Below, in pieces: positions 16,488 through 26,112 of a stretch of DNA of 64,000 nt. The stretch lies in the NCBI GenBank assembly GCA_050953105.1, contig JBMNMA010000009.1, positions 124,001 through 188,000 on the forward strand, in the 5' to 3' direction. The notes below the pieces were generated by a model. That model saw nothing but the letters and a program-made list of their open reading frames with translations. It was not told the origin of the DNA and did not search any database. Origin of the DNA: UBA1206 sp050953105. GTDB lineage: Bacteria; Bacillota; Clostridia; Oscillospirales; CAG-382. Positions within the stretch are counted from its first letter, which is position 1, and the number at the start of each line of letters is the position of its first letter. A program made the translations under genes and the position numbers.

Positions 16488-17210
16488 ATGCCTAATTTAA
16501 CCGACCCGTTAATAAATATATTAGGAAACTGGGCGGCAGAGGTATCCTTTACCTCGGTGCTTTTCAGGTTTGCCTTATCCCTTGTGTTTTCCGCCATAAT
16601 AGGTTGGGAAAGGTCCACAAAGCGCCATGCCGCAGGTCTTCGCACCTTTATACTTATATCCCTTGCTTCTACCGGTGCTATGCTATTGGACGTGTTTTTG
16701 TCGGGTATATACTTCGATTTTACCGTTATATCAGCGGCGGCGGTTATAGCCATTGCCATTTTGTCCTCCAATTCGGTGCTTTACTCGTCCAAGAGCCAGA
16801 TAAAGGGACTTACCACCTCCGCCGGATTATGGGCGACAGGCATTATCGGCCTTTGCATAGGCGCCGGCTTTTACACAGCCGCTTTAATAGGCTTTGCGGT
16901 TATTTTAACCGTCCTGTCGGTGTTCCCGTCAATTGAAGTTTATCTTAAAAACAGGTCCAACCATTTTGAAATACACCTTGAACTTAAAAATAAAAGCAAT
17001 TTAACCGATTTTGTTACCACCATCCGCAAACTGGGACTGAAAATAGACGATATCGAAGCAAACCCGGCATACCTAAACTCGGGGCTTAGCGTTTATTCAA
17101 TATCATTAACCATAAGCTTTGAGGAGCTTAAGAAGTTCAAAACCCATAAAGAAATCATAGAGGCTCTATCAACCCTTGAATATGTTAATCACATAGAGGA
17201 AATGAATTAA
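16488..17210 (+). CDS. MgtC/SapB family membrane protein
   Basis: A 240-residue protein with an N-terminal MgtC/SapB membrane domain (AIIGWERSTKRHAAGLRTFI, LISLASTGAML, GLTTSAGLWATGIIGLCIG) and a C-terminal ~80-residue soluble domain with ACT-like beta-alpha pattern. MgtC relatives modulate membrane energetics and magnesium or acid stress, but the activity is not settled. TAGGAGG stands before the ATG. It is the second gene of the antiporter operon. Confidence 0.9.
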   Translation: MPNLTDPLINILGNWAAEVSFTSVLFRFALSLVFSAIIGWERSTKRHAAGLRTFILISLASTGAMLLDVFLSGIYFDFTVISAAAVIAIAILSSNSVLYSSKSQIKGLTTSAGLWATGIIGLCIGAGFYTAALIGFAVILTVLSVFPSIEVYLKNRSNHFEIHLELKNKSNLTDFVTTIRKLGLKIDDIEANPAYLNSGLSVYSISLTISFEELKKFKTHKEIIEALSTLEYVNHIEEMN

Positions 17211-17229
17211 AAAGGCAGGAAAGTTTAAA

Positions 17230-18450
17230 ATGGAAAAAATCAATGTGGGAATCATAGGTCTCGGTCACCGGGGACTGGGAACGCTGAAAAGCATCTTATG
17301 CGCTATGCCGGGGCTTAATATAACATACGTCTGTGACGAATACCCGGACAGGGCCGAAGCGGGCAGGGAAGCGGTGTTAAGCAAGAAAGGTGTTTCACCC
17401 AAGTCCACTACCGACTGGCAGGAGGTTGTTTCTTCAAAGGATGTGGACGTTATTATCAACACCACCGCCTGGGAGGCGCATACCCCCATATCGGTAGCCG
17501 CCATGAAAGCGGGAAAGCCCGTCTGCATGGAGGTGGGCGGCGCATATACAATTGAGGAATGCTTTTTGCTTGTCAAAACCTATGAGGAAACCGGTATCCA
17601 CTGCATGATGGCCGAAAACTGCTGCTACAACCGGGACGAGCTTATGGTATTAAACCTTGTCCGGCAGGGAGTGCTGGGTAAAATCGTCCACTGCGAAGGG
17701 GGATATATGCATGACCTGCGGGACGAAATAACCATGGGGGAGGAAATCCGTCATTACAGGCTCCGCAACTATATGCACCGGAACACCGAAAATTATCCCA
17801 CCCACGAATTGGGGCCTATCGCCAAGGTGCTTAATATAAACAGGGGTAACAAGCTTGATTATCTGGTTTCAATGGCATCCGGCTCCTGGGGGCTTAATGA
17901 GTACGCTAAAAATAACGAAAAAGTAAACCCTGAGCTTCGCACATTCCCGTTTAAACAGGGGGACATTGTAAAAACCCTTATCAAGTGCGCCGGAGGGGAA
18001 ACCATCACCCTAACCCTTGACACTACGTTGCCAAGGTGCTATTCAAGAGGCTTTACCGTCCGGGGGACAAAGGGACTGTATTTCGAGGACGGCAACGGAG
18101 TGTATCTTGACGGTGCCTGCAGTGAATGGTCAAAGGACTATTACAACAATAAGCATCAGTTTTTTGAAAAATACGAACACCGTCTTTGGAAAAGCGACGA
18201 AACAAAAAATATAACCATAGGCCACGGCGGCATGGACTGGCTGGTGTATGAGGCGTTTTTTGAATATGTCAGAAACGGCGGAAATCCCCCTATTGACACC
18301 TACGACACCGCAACCTGGATGGCAATAACTCCCCTTGCCACAAAATCCATCGAAAACGGCTCTATACCCGTTGAAATCCCCGACTTTACCGGCGGAAAGT
18401 GGCAAAACCGCACCGATATCTGCACAGGCTATTATTCATTGGATGTTTAA
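17230..18450 (+). CDS. Gfo/Idh/MocA-fold protein related to GH109 glycosidases
   Basis: A 406-residue NAD-dependent Rossmann-fold protein (IGLGHRGLGTLKSIL at the N-terminus, EVGGAYTIEEC). The segments ENCCYNRDELMVLNLVRQG, YPTHELGPIAKVLNINRG and LDYLVSMASG match what I know of family GH109. Members of that family cleave alpha-N-acetylgalactosaminides by a transient oxidation that uses bound NAD. There is no signal peptide, so it would act in the cytoplasm. The exact substrate is inferred only; a generic sugar dehydrogenase is the alternative. It is the third gene of the antiporter operon, 19 bp after the MgtC-like gene, and the functional link is unclear. Confidence 0.8.
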   Translation: MEKINVGIIGLGHRGLGTLKSILCAMPGLNITYVCDEYPDRAEAGREAVLSKKGVSPKSTTDWQEVVSSKDVDVIINTTAWEAHTPISVAAMKAGKPVCMEVGGAYTIEECFLLVKTYEETGIHCMMAENCCYNRDELMVLNLVRQGVLGKIVHCEGGYMHDLRDEITMGEEIRHYRLRNYMHRNTENYPTHELGPIAKVLNINRGNKLDYLVSMASGSWGLNEYAKNNEKVNPELRTFPFKQGDIVKTLIKCAGGETITLTLDTTLPRCYSRGFTVRGTKGLYFEDGNGVYLDGACSEWSKDYYNNKHQFFEKYEHRLWKSDETKNITIGHGGMDWLVYEAFFEYVRNGGNPPIDTYDTATWMAITPLATKSIENGSIPVEIPDFTGGKWQNRTDICTGYYSLDV

Positions 18451-18458
18451 TTAAAATA

Positions 18459-18484
18459 AAGCGGGCAGAGTATATCCGCCCGCA
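18459..18484 (-). terminator. Terminator of the MMPL exporter gene
   Basis: GCGGGC pairs with GCCCGC; on the minus strand the stem is followed by TTTATTTT. It lies between two convergent genes. Confidence 0.5.
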
Positions 18485-18518
18485 TCAGTATGATAAATTA
18501 CTTTTACAGCACTCCGGT

Positions 18519-20811
18519 TTATTCCGGGGTGTTTTTGCTTTTCTTTTTTCTGAATATAACTTTATCCAATATGGCAAACAGAGCAGGGGTGAGGGTTACT
18601 GTCAACAGCACCGAGCATATGCCGCCTCTCATAATGGCAAAACCAAGCAGCTTTACTGTGGGGAAGGTTGATACTGCACCAACCACCAAGCCGCAGATGG
18701 TGAATATTCCCCCTGATATGATTATCGGTCTTAGTGTTTCGCTAATAGCTTTCCTTACCGTTTCACCAACCGGTAGGTTTTGCCTTGCTTCTTTATAATT
18801 TGAAGCAAATATAATGGCGTAATCTATTGTCGAACCAAGCAGGATATTGCTAATAATCATATACCCCAAAAACACCATATCCTCCGACATAAAATAGGGA
18901 ATGGTCATGTTTATCCAAATTGCTCCTTCTATCACCGCCACGAGAATAATTGGAATTAATATTGATTTGAAAGCTAACGCCACAATAAGTCCCACGGCAA
19001 GGATGGAAAACCATGATATTTTATTAAAATCTTTTCGGGTATAGTTTTCCATGTCAATGGCGGCAGCGGTGTTGCCTAAAAGATAATATTTGGTATTGCT
19101 GCCGTATATGCCGGTTATTGTATCCCTAATTCTGGCAATTAACGCCTTGGTTTCCTCCCCCTCCTCCTCGCAATCGAGGGTTAGGATAATACGGTTAAAG
19201 GACTTTTTACCCACCAGATTCACCGTCATGGCTTGGGGGAAAAGCATGTCAAAACCGCTGTTTTTCAAAGTGGCATAGGAGGTTGCCGTAACCACCCCGT
19301 CAAGCCTTGAAAGTGATGACGCAAGCTCGGCTTCCTTTTCGTCATCCTTTGGGACAAGTATGGCAAGAGTTTCCTGACTGCCGAAGGTTTCTTCAATAAG
19401 GTTTCGGTTTATCATGCCTGACTGTCGGGTGACTGGGACGACTTGCTTCCGTAAACAAAGGTGTTTTTGCCCGAAAAAACCGCACAGGGTATGATAACGG
19501 CAAAGGACAAAATTACCACGGGAATACGGAACTTGAATATAAATTTAGAAAACGACCTTGCGCCAAAGTTTAATGCCATGTGCTCGGTGGATATTAAAGC
19601 TTTGTCAAAGATGATTATAACCCCCGGCAGCAGGAAGAATACCGTAAGCAGGGAAAAGACAATGCCTTTTCCCATAACCAGTCCCATATCAAGGCCAAGC
19701 TTGAACTTCATAAACATTATGGTTACAAAGCAGGCAATGGTGGTAAGTGAACTGGCGGATATAGCCGAAAAGGAGGCAGTCAATGCCTTGACCATGGCGT
19801 CCTTGGGTAAAAAGCCTTCTTTCCGTTCGGTTTTATAGCGGTTTAATAAAAACACCGCATAGTCCATTGACAAGGCAAGCTGCAGTGCTGCCGCAATCGA
19901 GCCGGTAAGGTAGGAAACGCTGTCAAATATAATATTGCTCCCCATGTTAAGGACAATTGCCGTGGCAATGGCTATGATATATATCACCGGGTCAAACCAT
20001 GAGGAGGAAAAAACCAGCATTACGATAATAGCCACCACAGCCACCAGAATTGTGGCGTTTAATATTTCGGTAAGCTGATTTTGCTGCATATAGTAGGACG
20101 ACGCCGAGTTGCCCGAAAGATATAAATCTGACGAAAGATTAGAAATGGTATTAATGGCGTTGTAGGTTTTTGTCGAATAATCACCCTCGGCAAAGGAAAT
20201 TGTAAACAGGGCGTTTTTATCCTTATAGAATTTTTCGGTTTGCCATGTTAAAGCCGAAACCGTAACCGAATATTTAAGGCCAAGGGGTGTGTTTAGATTA
20301 CCGGAGGAAAAATCAATAATACCCTCCGGAAGGCTAGAAAGTAGCCCTAAAATTTCGTTAATTCTGTTTGGCTAAACTCACCGGACAATGCATCAATCAC
20401 ATCCTGCCCGGTGGCATTGGGTGTTTTGGGAAGGGTATATAGGGCACGCAAAAAATATTCGATTTTTTGGGTATCGGTTAATGTGGCGTTTGTTTTAAGG
20501 AGAGGAAGAATAATATCGTCAAGCCAGATAACGCCGGCCACACCGTCTACCGATAAAATTTCGTTTTTAATGGCTAACGCCTGGCCGGCATTTTTGTTTT
20601 CAAGCATTCCGTAAGCCGATCCGCCTTGACCGAATTCCTCCTTCATTACCGAAAGTCCCGCCTTTGTGTCCGACGAGTCGGGAAGGTATGAGGTATCATC
20701 ATAGTTAAAAGTAATAAACGGTATGCAGATTGCAAAGCCCACTAGTAAAACAATAAAAATGATTATAAAAGCAGTCTTGTGTTTTATAATCCAAAGGGAG
20801 AATTTTTCCAT
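18519..20811 (-). pseudogene. MMPL/RND-family exporter, split by two frameshifts
   Basis: The gene reads as three pieces on the minus strand that together give one ~760-residue MMPL-type exporter. Piece one (20811 to 20347) has the first transmembrane helix and an extracellular domain (SYLPDSSDTKAGLSVM). The frame stops at TELTKF, but the next frame continues ILGLLSSLPEGI through to the transmembrane core (SYLTGSIAAALQLALSMDYA), ending at 19412. Piece three (19415 to 18519) contains the second sensor-like loop and membrane half (ILLGSTIDYAIIFASNY). Both junctions are repaired by adding one base, the first in an A/T homopolymer near 20352. The second has an ATGA stop-start overlap, so translational coupling is possible there. 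The start at 20811 has GGGAGG upstream. The TetR gene is divergent and probably its regulator. Confidence 0.75.
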
Positions 20812-21007
20812 AACAGCCTCCCGGGGTATGGTTTTATCAAACATCGTGTTGACAATCTTCCACAACAACAGTATAATAACAGCGTGTTTATATTGCAACC
20901 GACAGCTTTTATTATGTTGGAAAATATCAGCCATTTTATAAACATCTGTTGAAAATAAGACAAATTTAATTGTAAACAATTTTATAACTGCTTTTGGAGG
21001 GTTGAAT

Positions 21008-21574
21008 ATGTCCACCGACCGGAGGGTTAAATACACCAAAATGGTGTTAAAAGACAGTCTTATAAAGCTGATGCAGGAAAAACCCATATCCCGCATTACC
21101 ATAAAAGCCATCTGCGAAGATGCGGACGTAAACCGGGCCACTTATTATTCCCATTACAAGGACCAGTTCGACCAGCTAAACCAGATAGAGGCGGAATTTA
21201 TACACGCCATTAATGAATACTTGGACGGTCTTGCCGAAAGCCTTGCCCCAGAAAAGGTGCTTGAAAGCATTCTCCAGTATATTCTCGACAACCGCAACCT
21301 TTGCTGCACCCTCCTTTCCCCCAACGGGGACATGCGCTTTGAGGAAAAGGTTTCGGAAATAGTCCGTGACCGGGTTTTTGCCGTATGGAAAATTAACCCC
21401 CAAAGCAGCCACAATATTGAAGATTACGTTTATACATACACCCTCACCGGCTGCGTGGGCATAGTCAAAAAGTGGTTAAATGACGGTGATATGCGCTACA
21501 CGCCGAAAGAGTTTGCCAAAATACTTCAAGCACTCACCGCCGACACCTACCATATAGTCAACGGACTTAAATAA
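21008..21574 (+). CDS. TetR/AcrR-family transcriptional regulator
   Basis: A 188-residue repressor-type protein with a TetR helix-turn-helix (ISRITIKAICEDADVNRATYYSHYKDQFDQL, recognised by the pattern ATYYSHYKD) and a C-terminal ligand domain of the TetR_C type. The ATG at 21008 is chosen because GGAGGG lies at the right distance; a TTG at 21002 is too close to it. It is divergent from the MMPL exporter gene, a common arrangement for ligand-responsive control of efflux. I did not find a clear palindromic operator in 20812-21007. Confidence 0.9.
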   Translation: MSTDRRVKYTKMVLKDSLIKLMQEKPISRITIKAICEDADVNRATYYSHYKDQFDQLNQIEAEFIHAINEYLDGLAESLAPEKVLESILQYILDNRNLCCTLLSPNGDMRFEEKVSEIVRDRVFAVWKINPQSSHNIEDYVYTYTLTGCVGIVKKWLNDGDMRYTPKEFAKILQALTADTYHIVNGLK

Positions 21575-21651
21575 TATATAAAAAAATGTATATTTTCCCT
21601 TAAAATGCAGATACTACCGTTACAAATTGTGTCAAAAAGGGGAAATATAAT

Positions 21652-22347
21652 TTGGAAAGATTTAAAAAGTGTTTTGCCGAGTTTATCGGAACTGCGGTTT
21701 TGGTTACCGTCGGTTGCGGCACCGCCATGATGCTTGGCACCGCCAGCGCCGGCTCATCGGGATACATCCTTACCGCCCTTGCCTTCGGCCTTGCTTATAT
21801 TGCAATGTATTACGCCTTAGGCCAGTCAAGCGGATGCCATCTTAATCCCGCCGTTTCGGTGGGGGTGCTGGTGGCAGGGGAGATGAGTGCCGGAGATTTC
21901 TTCGGTTACATCATTGCCCAGACGGCAGGCGCCTTTGCCGGCACCGAGCTGCTGTCGCTTATTTGGAACATGGGGGACTACACCGACCTTGCAGGCAATT
22001 ACTTTGCCAACACCACCGCCAGGGCGGGGACGGCTGCATCCTTTATTGTTGAGCTGTTTTTAACCATAGCCTTTGTTCTTGCCGCTGTGGGGGTTATTTT
22101 AAAACGGGACTACCGTGGCGCAGGGGGAGTGGCGATCGGTCTTGCTTTAAGCGGTGTTAATATTTTCGGTATAGCATTTACAAACGCTTCGGTTAACCCT
22201 GCCCGTTCCCTTGCATCTGCACTTACAAGCCTTATCGGCGGAAACTCTGGGCCGATATCCGATATTTGGGTGTTTATTCTTGCCCCAATCTTAGGAGGAG
22301 CCCTTGCCGCCGGAATATACCGGGCGACGGAACACAGGTCAATTTAA
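21652..22347 (+). CDS. Aquaporin / MIP-family channel
   Basis: A 231-residue six-helix channel with both NPA motifs, HLNPAVSVGV and SVNPARSLASAL. The first half shows the aquaporin selectivity phenylalanine (ALAFGLAY). Where E. coli AqpZ has the narrowing histidine in the fifth helix, this protein appears to have asparagine (ALSGVNIFGI), so pore selectivity could differ from strict water channels. The start codon is TTG at 21652 with AAGGGG upstream. A terminator follows. Confidence 0.92.
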   Translation: MERFKKCFAEFIGTAVLVTVGCGTAMMLGTASAGSSGYILTALAFGLAYIAMYYALGQSSGCHLNPAVSVGVLVAGEMSAGDFFGYIIAQTAGAFAGTELLSLIWNMGDYTDLAGNYFANTTARAGTAASFIVELFLTIAFVLAAVGVILKRDYRGAGGVAIGLALSGVNIFGIAFTNASVNPARSLASALTSLIGGNSGPISDIWVFILAPILGGALAAGIYRATEHRSI

Positions 22348-22360
22348 CCTAAAACCTAAT

Positions 22361-22388
22361 AAAAAGCGGCGTTTGCCGCTTTTTTTCT
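22361..22388 (+). terminator. Terminator of aquaporin gene
   Basis: AAAAGCGGC pairs with GCCGCTTTT around a 4-nt loop, followed by a T run. Confidence 0.9.
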
Positions 22389-22434
22389 TTTCAGTAGTGA
22401 TAATTTTAACATATCCTGTAGCAAGGTGAAAACA

Positions 22435-22671
22435 ATGGTTCAAACAACCCTCGACAATCTGCCGGAAGGCGGAAAGGGAATTATAAGGGATATACTTAAA
22501 AAAGACAAAACAACCGAACGGCTTGAGGTTTTAGGCTTTTCAAAAGGTAGTGCGGTTATAAAGCTTTTTTCATCACCCTTTGGGGATCCGTCGGCTTATC
22601 TTATAGGCTCGACTGTGGTGGCGATACGCCGGGAGGACGCTTTGGCGGTAATTGTCGAAATTGTTTGTTAA
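22435..22671 (+). CDS. feoA: FeoA-family protein without adjacent feoB
   Basis: A 78-residue SH3-like FeoA domain (TLDNLPEGGKGIIRDIL, RLEVLGFSKGS, GDPSAYLIGSTVVAIRRED). FeoA supports the ferrous iron transporter FeoB at the cytoplasmic membrane. No feoB is present within several kilobases, so this may be a stand-alone paralogue. The ATG at 22435 has AAGGTG upstream; a GTG at 22426 overlaps that site and is less likely. Confidence 0.85.
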   Translation: MVQTTLDNLPEGGKGIIRDILKKDKTTERLEVLGFSKGSAVIKLFSSPFGDPSAYLIGSTVVAIRREDALAVIVEIVC

Positions 22672-22814
22672 TATACAAGCAGTTATTTTCCTAAAATGCG
22701 TTAGAGAGTAAAAACAGGTCATCGCTTTAACCAAAATATTAAAATCAAATTGTATAAAAACAACAAACTTTTTAAGATATAGTTTAAAATATTGTTCAGA
22801 ATGCGTCATTTTTG

Positions 22815-22843
22815 TTGACAAAACATACCGTGTATGCTATAAT
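22815..22843 (+). promoter_or_regulatory. Perfect-consensus sigma-A promoter of solute-binding lipoprotein gene 1
   Basis: TTGACA at 22815-22820, 17 bp, TATAAT at 22838-22843. The start codon follows 27 bp later, so the leader is very short. The rest of 22672-22814 holds no gene I can support. Confidence 0.9.
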
Positions 22844-22870
22844 TTTCAAAACATTATAAGGGGGATTAGT

Positions 22871-24415
22871 ATGAAAAGGCTTATTGCTTTGCTTATAGCA
22901 ATACTTATACTTGGTATCATGTTCGCCGGCTGCGGCGAGGACCCCGATAACAGCTCCGGCACCTCGTCAGCAGGTAATTCGGACACACAATCGGAAAACA
23001 CTGAAGATACCAACTCCAACACAAACTCCGGCGAATCATCGGAGGAAGGGGAAACACTGCAGCTTCCCGACAAATACTGGGGTGAAACCCTTGTAATGCT
23101 TGTGGATAAAGTCAGGTATTACGAGGAATATGAATTCTGGTGGGAAGAGGCTATGGACGATGTGGTGGTTACCGCAGTAGTCGACCGTTCCCGCACAATT
23201 GAGGAAAAATACGGCATAAAGATTCAACTCCAGTATGTCGACGGCCTTGGAAAAACAATCGAAGAGGTTGATAAGGCAATAAGCGGCGGTCTTGATCTTC
23301 ACCTTGTGGCAGACGGGGCCAAATACATAGCTCCTGCCACAGTCAATAACTGGTTTTACGACTTAAGAGAAGAAAACGAAAAATACGGCTATCTCCAGCT
23401 TGAAGCTTCTTGGTGGGACCAGACGGCAATAAGGGACCTTTCAATGGGCAACCGGCTGTTCTTCCTTACCGGTGACATATGCATTTCCGACGACGTGGCA
23501 ACCTGGGCTATGTTCTTTAACAAAGACCTTATAGAACAATACCACCTTGAAAATCCCTACACCCTTGTAAAAGAAGGGAAGTGGACTCTGGATCAGGTTC
23601 ACACCATGCTTAAGGAAGTAGTGTTAAAGAACGGTGAAACAATGTCCTTTGAACCCGAAGTAGGTGACAGATGGGGCATGGTCGCCCAAACCTATGACGC
23701 ATTAATGTTTATGCTGGGCAGTCAGCAGACGATGGTTGCAAAGAATACCGAGGATTTGCCGGAACTTCGCATTATGGACGAAACCAACCTGCAAGTCTGG
23801 GATAAGGTATTCAACCTCCTTACCGATACCGATAACGTTGGTGTTGCCGACTTTTTCGGTGCCTACAACTCGGGCGTTTATGATAAAGAAGTAAAAATAT
23901 TCTCCGGCGGCAATGCATTGTTTATGCCTTACGGGTTAAACCTTCTCCATGTTGCCGAATTTACCGAATCCGACGTAAACTACGGTTTGGTACCGATGCC
24001 CAAATACAGCGAAGCCCAGGATGAATACTCCTCCTCCGCTACGGTTTACTGGTTAAAAGTGGTGGCGGTTCCTTTGTCAAACATTGACAAGGTTGACTGC
24101 GCTCTCTTTGCCATGGAGGCTTTGGCTTATTACGGACAGCAGTATGTTACCCCCAAATTCTACGAACAGGTTATGAAAGGGCAAAAGGTAAAGGACGAGG
24201 AATCAGAGGAAATGCTCGACCTTATATTCAGAAACCGCACATATGATATGTCCACGGTATTCGACTTCGGTTCCGGGAACAATGTAATGATTCAGTTCTA
24301 CACCTCACTGCTATTTGGCAGACCCGACAACAAGATAGCCTCCGCCTATGAGCAGAAGGTTGACATTTATCAGAACGCTATCGATGACTTTATTGATGCA
24401 TTTAAAAACGGTTAA
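22871..24415 (+). CDS. Extracellular solute-binding lipoprotein, paralogue 1
   Basis: A 514-residue lipoprotein with signal peptide MKRLIALLIAILILGIMFAGC, a Ser/Asn/Glu-rich linker to ~60, and a periplasmic-binding-like domain of the extracellular solute-binding family 1 type. Segments shared with the paralogues at 30266 and 41633 are WWDQTAIRDLSMGNRLFFLTG, AMFFNKDLIEQY, LVKEGKWTLDQV and YGLVPMPKYSEAQDEY. Such proteins deliver oligosaccharides or similar solutes to ABC permeases, yet no permease or ATPase gene lies nearby. GGGGGA stands before the ATG. It is a single-gene unit with a perfect promoter and a strong terminator, suggesting high expression. Confidence 0.88.
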   Translation: MKRLIALLIAILILGIMFAGCGEDPDNSSGTSSAGNSDTQSENTEDTNSNTNSGESSEEGETLQLPDKYWGETLVMLVDKVRYYEEYEFWWEEAMDDVVVTAVVDRSRTIEEKYGIKIQLQYVDGLGKTIEEVDKAISGGLDLHLVADGAKYIAPATVNNWFYDLREENEKYGYLQLEASWWDQTAIRDLSMGNRLFFLTGDICISDDVATWAMFFNKDLIEQYHLENPYTLVKEGKWTLDQVHTMLKEVVLKNGETMSFEPEVGDRWGMVAQTYDALMFMLGSQQTMVAKNTEDLPELRIMDETNLQVWDKVFNLLTDTDNVGVADFFGAYNSGVYDKEVKIFSGGNALFMPYGLNLLHVAEFTESDVNYGLVPMPKYSEAQDEYSSSATVYWLKVVAVPLSNIDKVDCALFAMEALAYYGQQYVTPKFYEQVMKGQKVKDEESEEMLDLIFRNRTYDMSTVFDFGSGNNVMIQFYTSLLFGRPDNKIASAYEQKVDIYQNAIDDFIDAFKNG

Positions 24416-24427
24416 TCTTAATAAATC

Positions 24428-24462
24428 AAACACGGCTGCGTTTTTCGCAGCCGTGTTTTGTT
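24428..24462 (+). terminator. Strong terminator of solute-binding lipoprotein gene 1
   Basis: AAACACGGCTGCG pairs with CGCAGCCGTGTTT, followed by T residues. Confidence 0.92.
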
Positions 24463-24616
24463 ATGATACCTGATATAAAATAAATACCAAATTAAAATAT
24501 ACACAATTATAACTGCATTTTCGCAATAATAAGAATAAGTTATTTTGTCAATGTGAACAAATATCTATGTTAAAATTGTATGATATGCCCATTTTTGCGA
24601 AAGTGTTAACCCATTA

Positions 24617-24645
24617 TTGACTGTTGATTTCAAAAGTGCTATAAT
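24617..24645 (+). promoter_or_regulatory. Promoter of discoidin-type surface protein gene
   Basis: TTGACT at 24617-24622, 17 bp, TATAAT at 24640-24645. Confidence 0.85.
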
Positions 24646-24676
24646 TTATTGGCAAATCAAAAGGAGGTATAAAGAT

Positions 24677-26044
24677 TTGAAAAAGGTATTAGTATTCATT
24701 TTAGCCTTATCCCTGGTTTTAAGCTTTTCGCTTATTTCCTTCGCTGAAGATGACATTGTAATCTCTGAAGATCACATCAGAACCTGGTTCTGCTGGGTTC
24801 AGGACGGCGATGAAGTCACTTTGAATAAAGTCAAGACCAGCGACAGATTCATAGTGAAGGACCTTTCTTCAAACTGGGTTATAAAGGCTCAGAACTCTCA
24901 GTCTAAGATAACCGATACATATTGGTCTCCCGCCACCGTTTGGACGGTTGACGCCACCAAGGATTTCGAACTTGCATTTGAAGTGTTCGGAAACACCAAA
25001 GTTGAAATCGGCTTCTTACACTGTATCGGCGCTTCTTCTTCCGGCGGCGTTAACTATCCCGTTTCGGCTGACGGCCACGAACTGGTTCAATGGTGCAAGC
25101 TTTATGAATCGGCTGACGGCGTTACCTGGACCGAAGTTGACTCCGACATCCTCCCCGCAACCCACGCTCTTGTTTCGGGCATGACCGACTATGATGCAGA
25201 AGACATCACCCCCTACAACGGCGACGGCGTTTCCGAATATTCCGAAGCTTATTTTGTAATCAGCGGTACCGTTTCCGCAAACGCCAAGTATGTTAAATAC
25301 TGGTTCAAGGGCAACGGCAGAAACCACAACTGGGACCCCTGCGTGCGTGATGCCATATTCACCGCCCCCGTTGGCAATGCTTGGGAAGGCACAAGCGAAC
25401 CCGAGGAATCCAGCGAACCCGAACCCGTATACAATCCCTGGATCAATCTTGCCAAAGACTGCTCCTATGAAGTCCTCAGCGGCACAGTCCGTAACGACGG
25501 ATACGGCGATCCCCAGTTTACTAAACTGACCGACGGTTACTGGTCTGTTTACGGTGACGACAACATCGGCGCCTTTGACTCTCCCACAGGATCAATTAAA
25601 CTTGACCTGGGCAGCGTTCAGACCATCAACCGCATAGCTGTTGATATGTGGTATGGCGCTTGGGGTATAGCCGAACCTGTCAGCGTTAAGTACTCCATAT
25701 CCGACGACGGCGAAAACTTTACCGAAATCGCTTCTGTTGCAAACTCTGAGGCTCAAGCCCTTACCGGCATCACCTTCACCGGCTACCTGTATCAGCTTGA
25801 CTTTGAAGCAGGCGTATCCGGCAGATACATTAAGGTTGAATACACCGCTTCCTCGCACATTTGGACTTCCGAAATCGGCGTATATAAGTATGTGCCCGAG
25901 GAAACCAGCGAACCTGTAAGCGAAGTATCCACCCCCAGCGAATCAAGCCAAACTACAACCCCCACCGGCGACGCCGGCTATGTAGCACTTGCACTTGTTT
26001 CGGTTATCGCTCTTGCCGGCATTGTTGTTATCAAGAGAAGATAA
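24677..26044 (+). CDS. Cell-surface protein with F5/8 type C (discoidin) domain
   Basis: A 455-residue exported protein. The start is TTG at 24677, nine bases after AGGAGG; it gives the clean signal peptide MKKVLVFILALSLVLSFSLI ending SFAE. An upstream frame opening at 24617 lies inside the promoter and is rejected. Residues ~25-250 form an unrecognised beta-rich domain. Residues ~265-415 look like an F5/8 type C carbohydrate-binding module (GSIKLDLGSVQTINRIAVDM, SGRYIKVEYTA). The tail has a Ser/Glu linker, the sequence PTGDAGY, a hydrophobic helix and KRR, which is an anchor resembling but not exactly matching LPXTG. No catalytic domain is visible, so a glycan-binding role is inferred. Confidence 0.82.
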   Translation: MKKVLVFILALSLVLSFSLISFAEDDIVISEDHIRTWFCWVQDGDEVTLNKVKTSDRFIVKDLSSNWVIKAQNSQSKITDTYWSPATVWTVDATKDFELAFEVFGNTKVEIGFLHCIGASSSGGVNYPVSADGHELVQWCKLYESADGVTWTEVDSDILPATHALVSGMTDYDAEDITPYNGDGVSEYSEAYFVISGTVSANAKYVKYWFKGNGRNHNWDPCVRDAIFTAPVGNAWEGTSEPEESSEPEPVYNPWINLAKDCSYEVLSGTVRNDGYGDPQFTKLTDGYWSVYGDDNIGAFDSPTGSIKLDLGSVQTINRIAVDMWYGAWGIAEPVSVKYSISDDGENFTEIASVANSEAQALTGITFTGYLYQLDFEAGVSGRYIKVEYTASSHIWTSEIGVYKYVPEETSEPVSEVSTPSESSQTTTPTGDAGYVALALVSVIALAGIVVIKRR

Positions 26045-26059
26045 GTTTTAAGTAAATAA

Positions 26060-26091
26060 GGGCCCCCGCATTAAAACGGGGGCCTTTTCTT
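26060..26091 (+). terminator. Terminator of discoidin-type protein gene
   Basis: GGCCCCCG pairs with CGGGGGCC around an 8-nt loop, followed by TTTTCTT. Confidence 0.9.
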
Positions 26092-26112
26092 GAAATATTA
26101 TGAGGTAATTCT

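Noticed and set aside
20812..21007. TetR operator between the divergent MMPL and TetR genes
   Set aside because: No convincing palindrome was found by eye.
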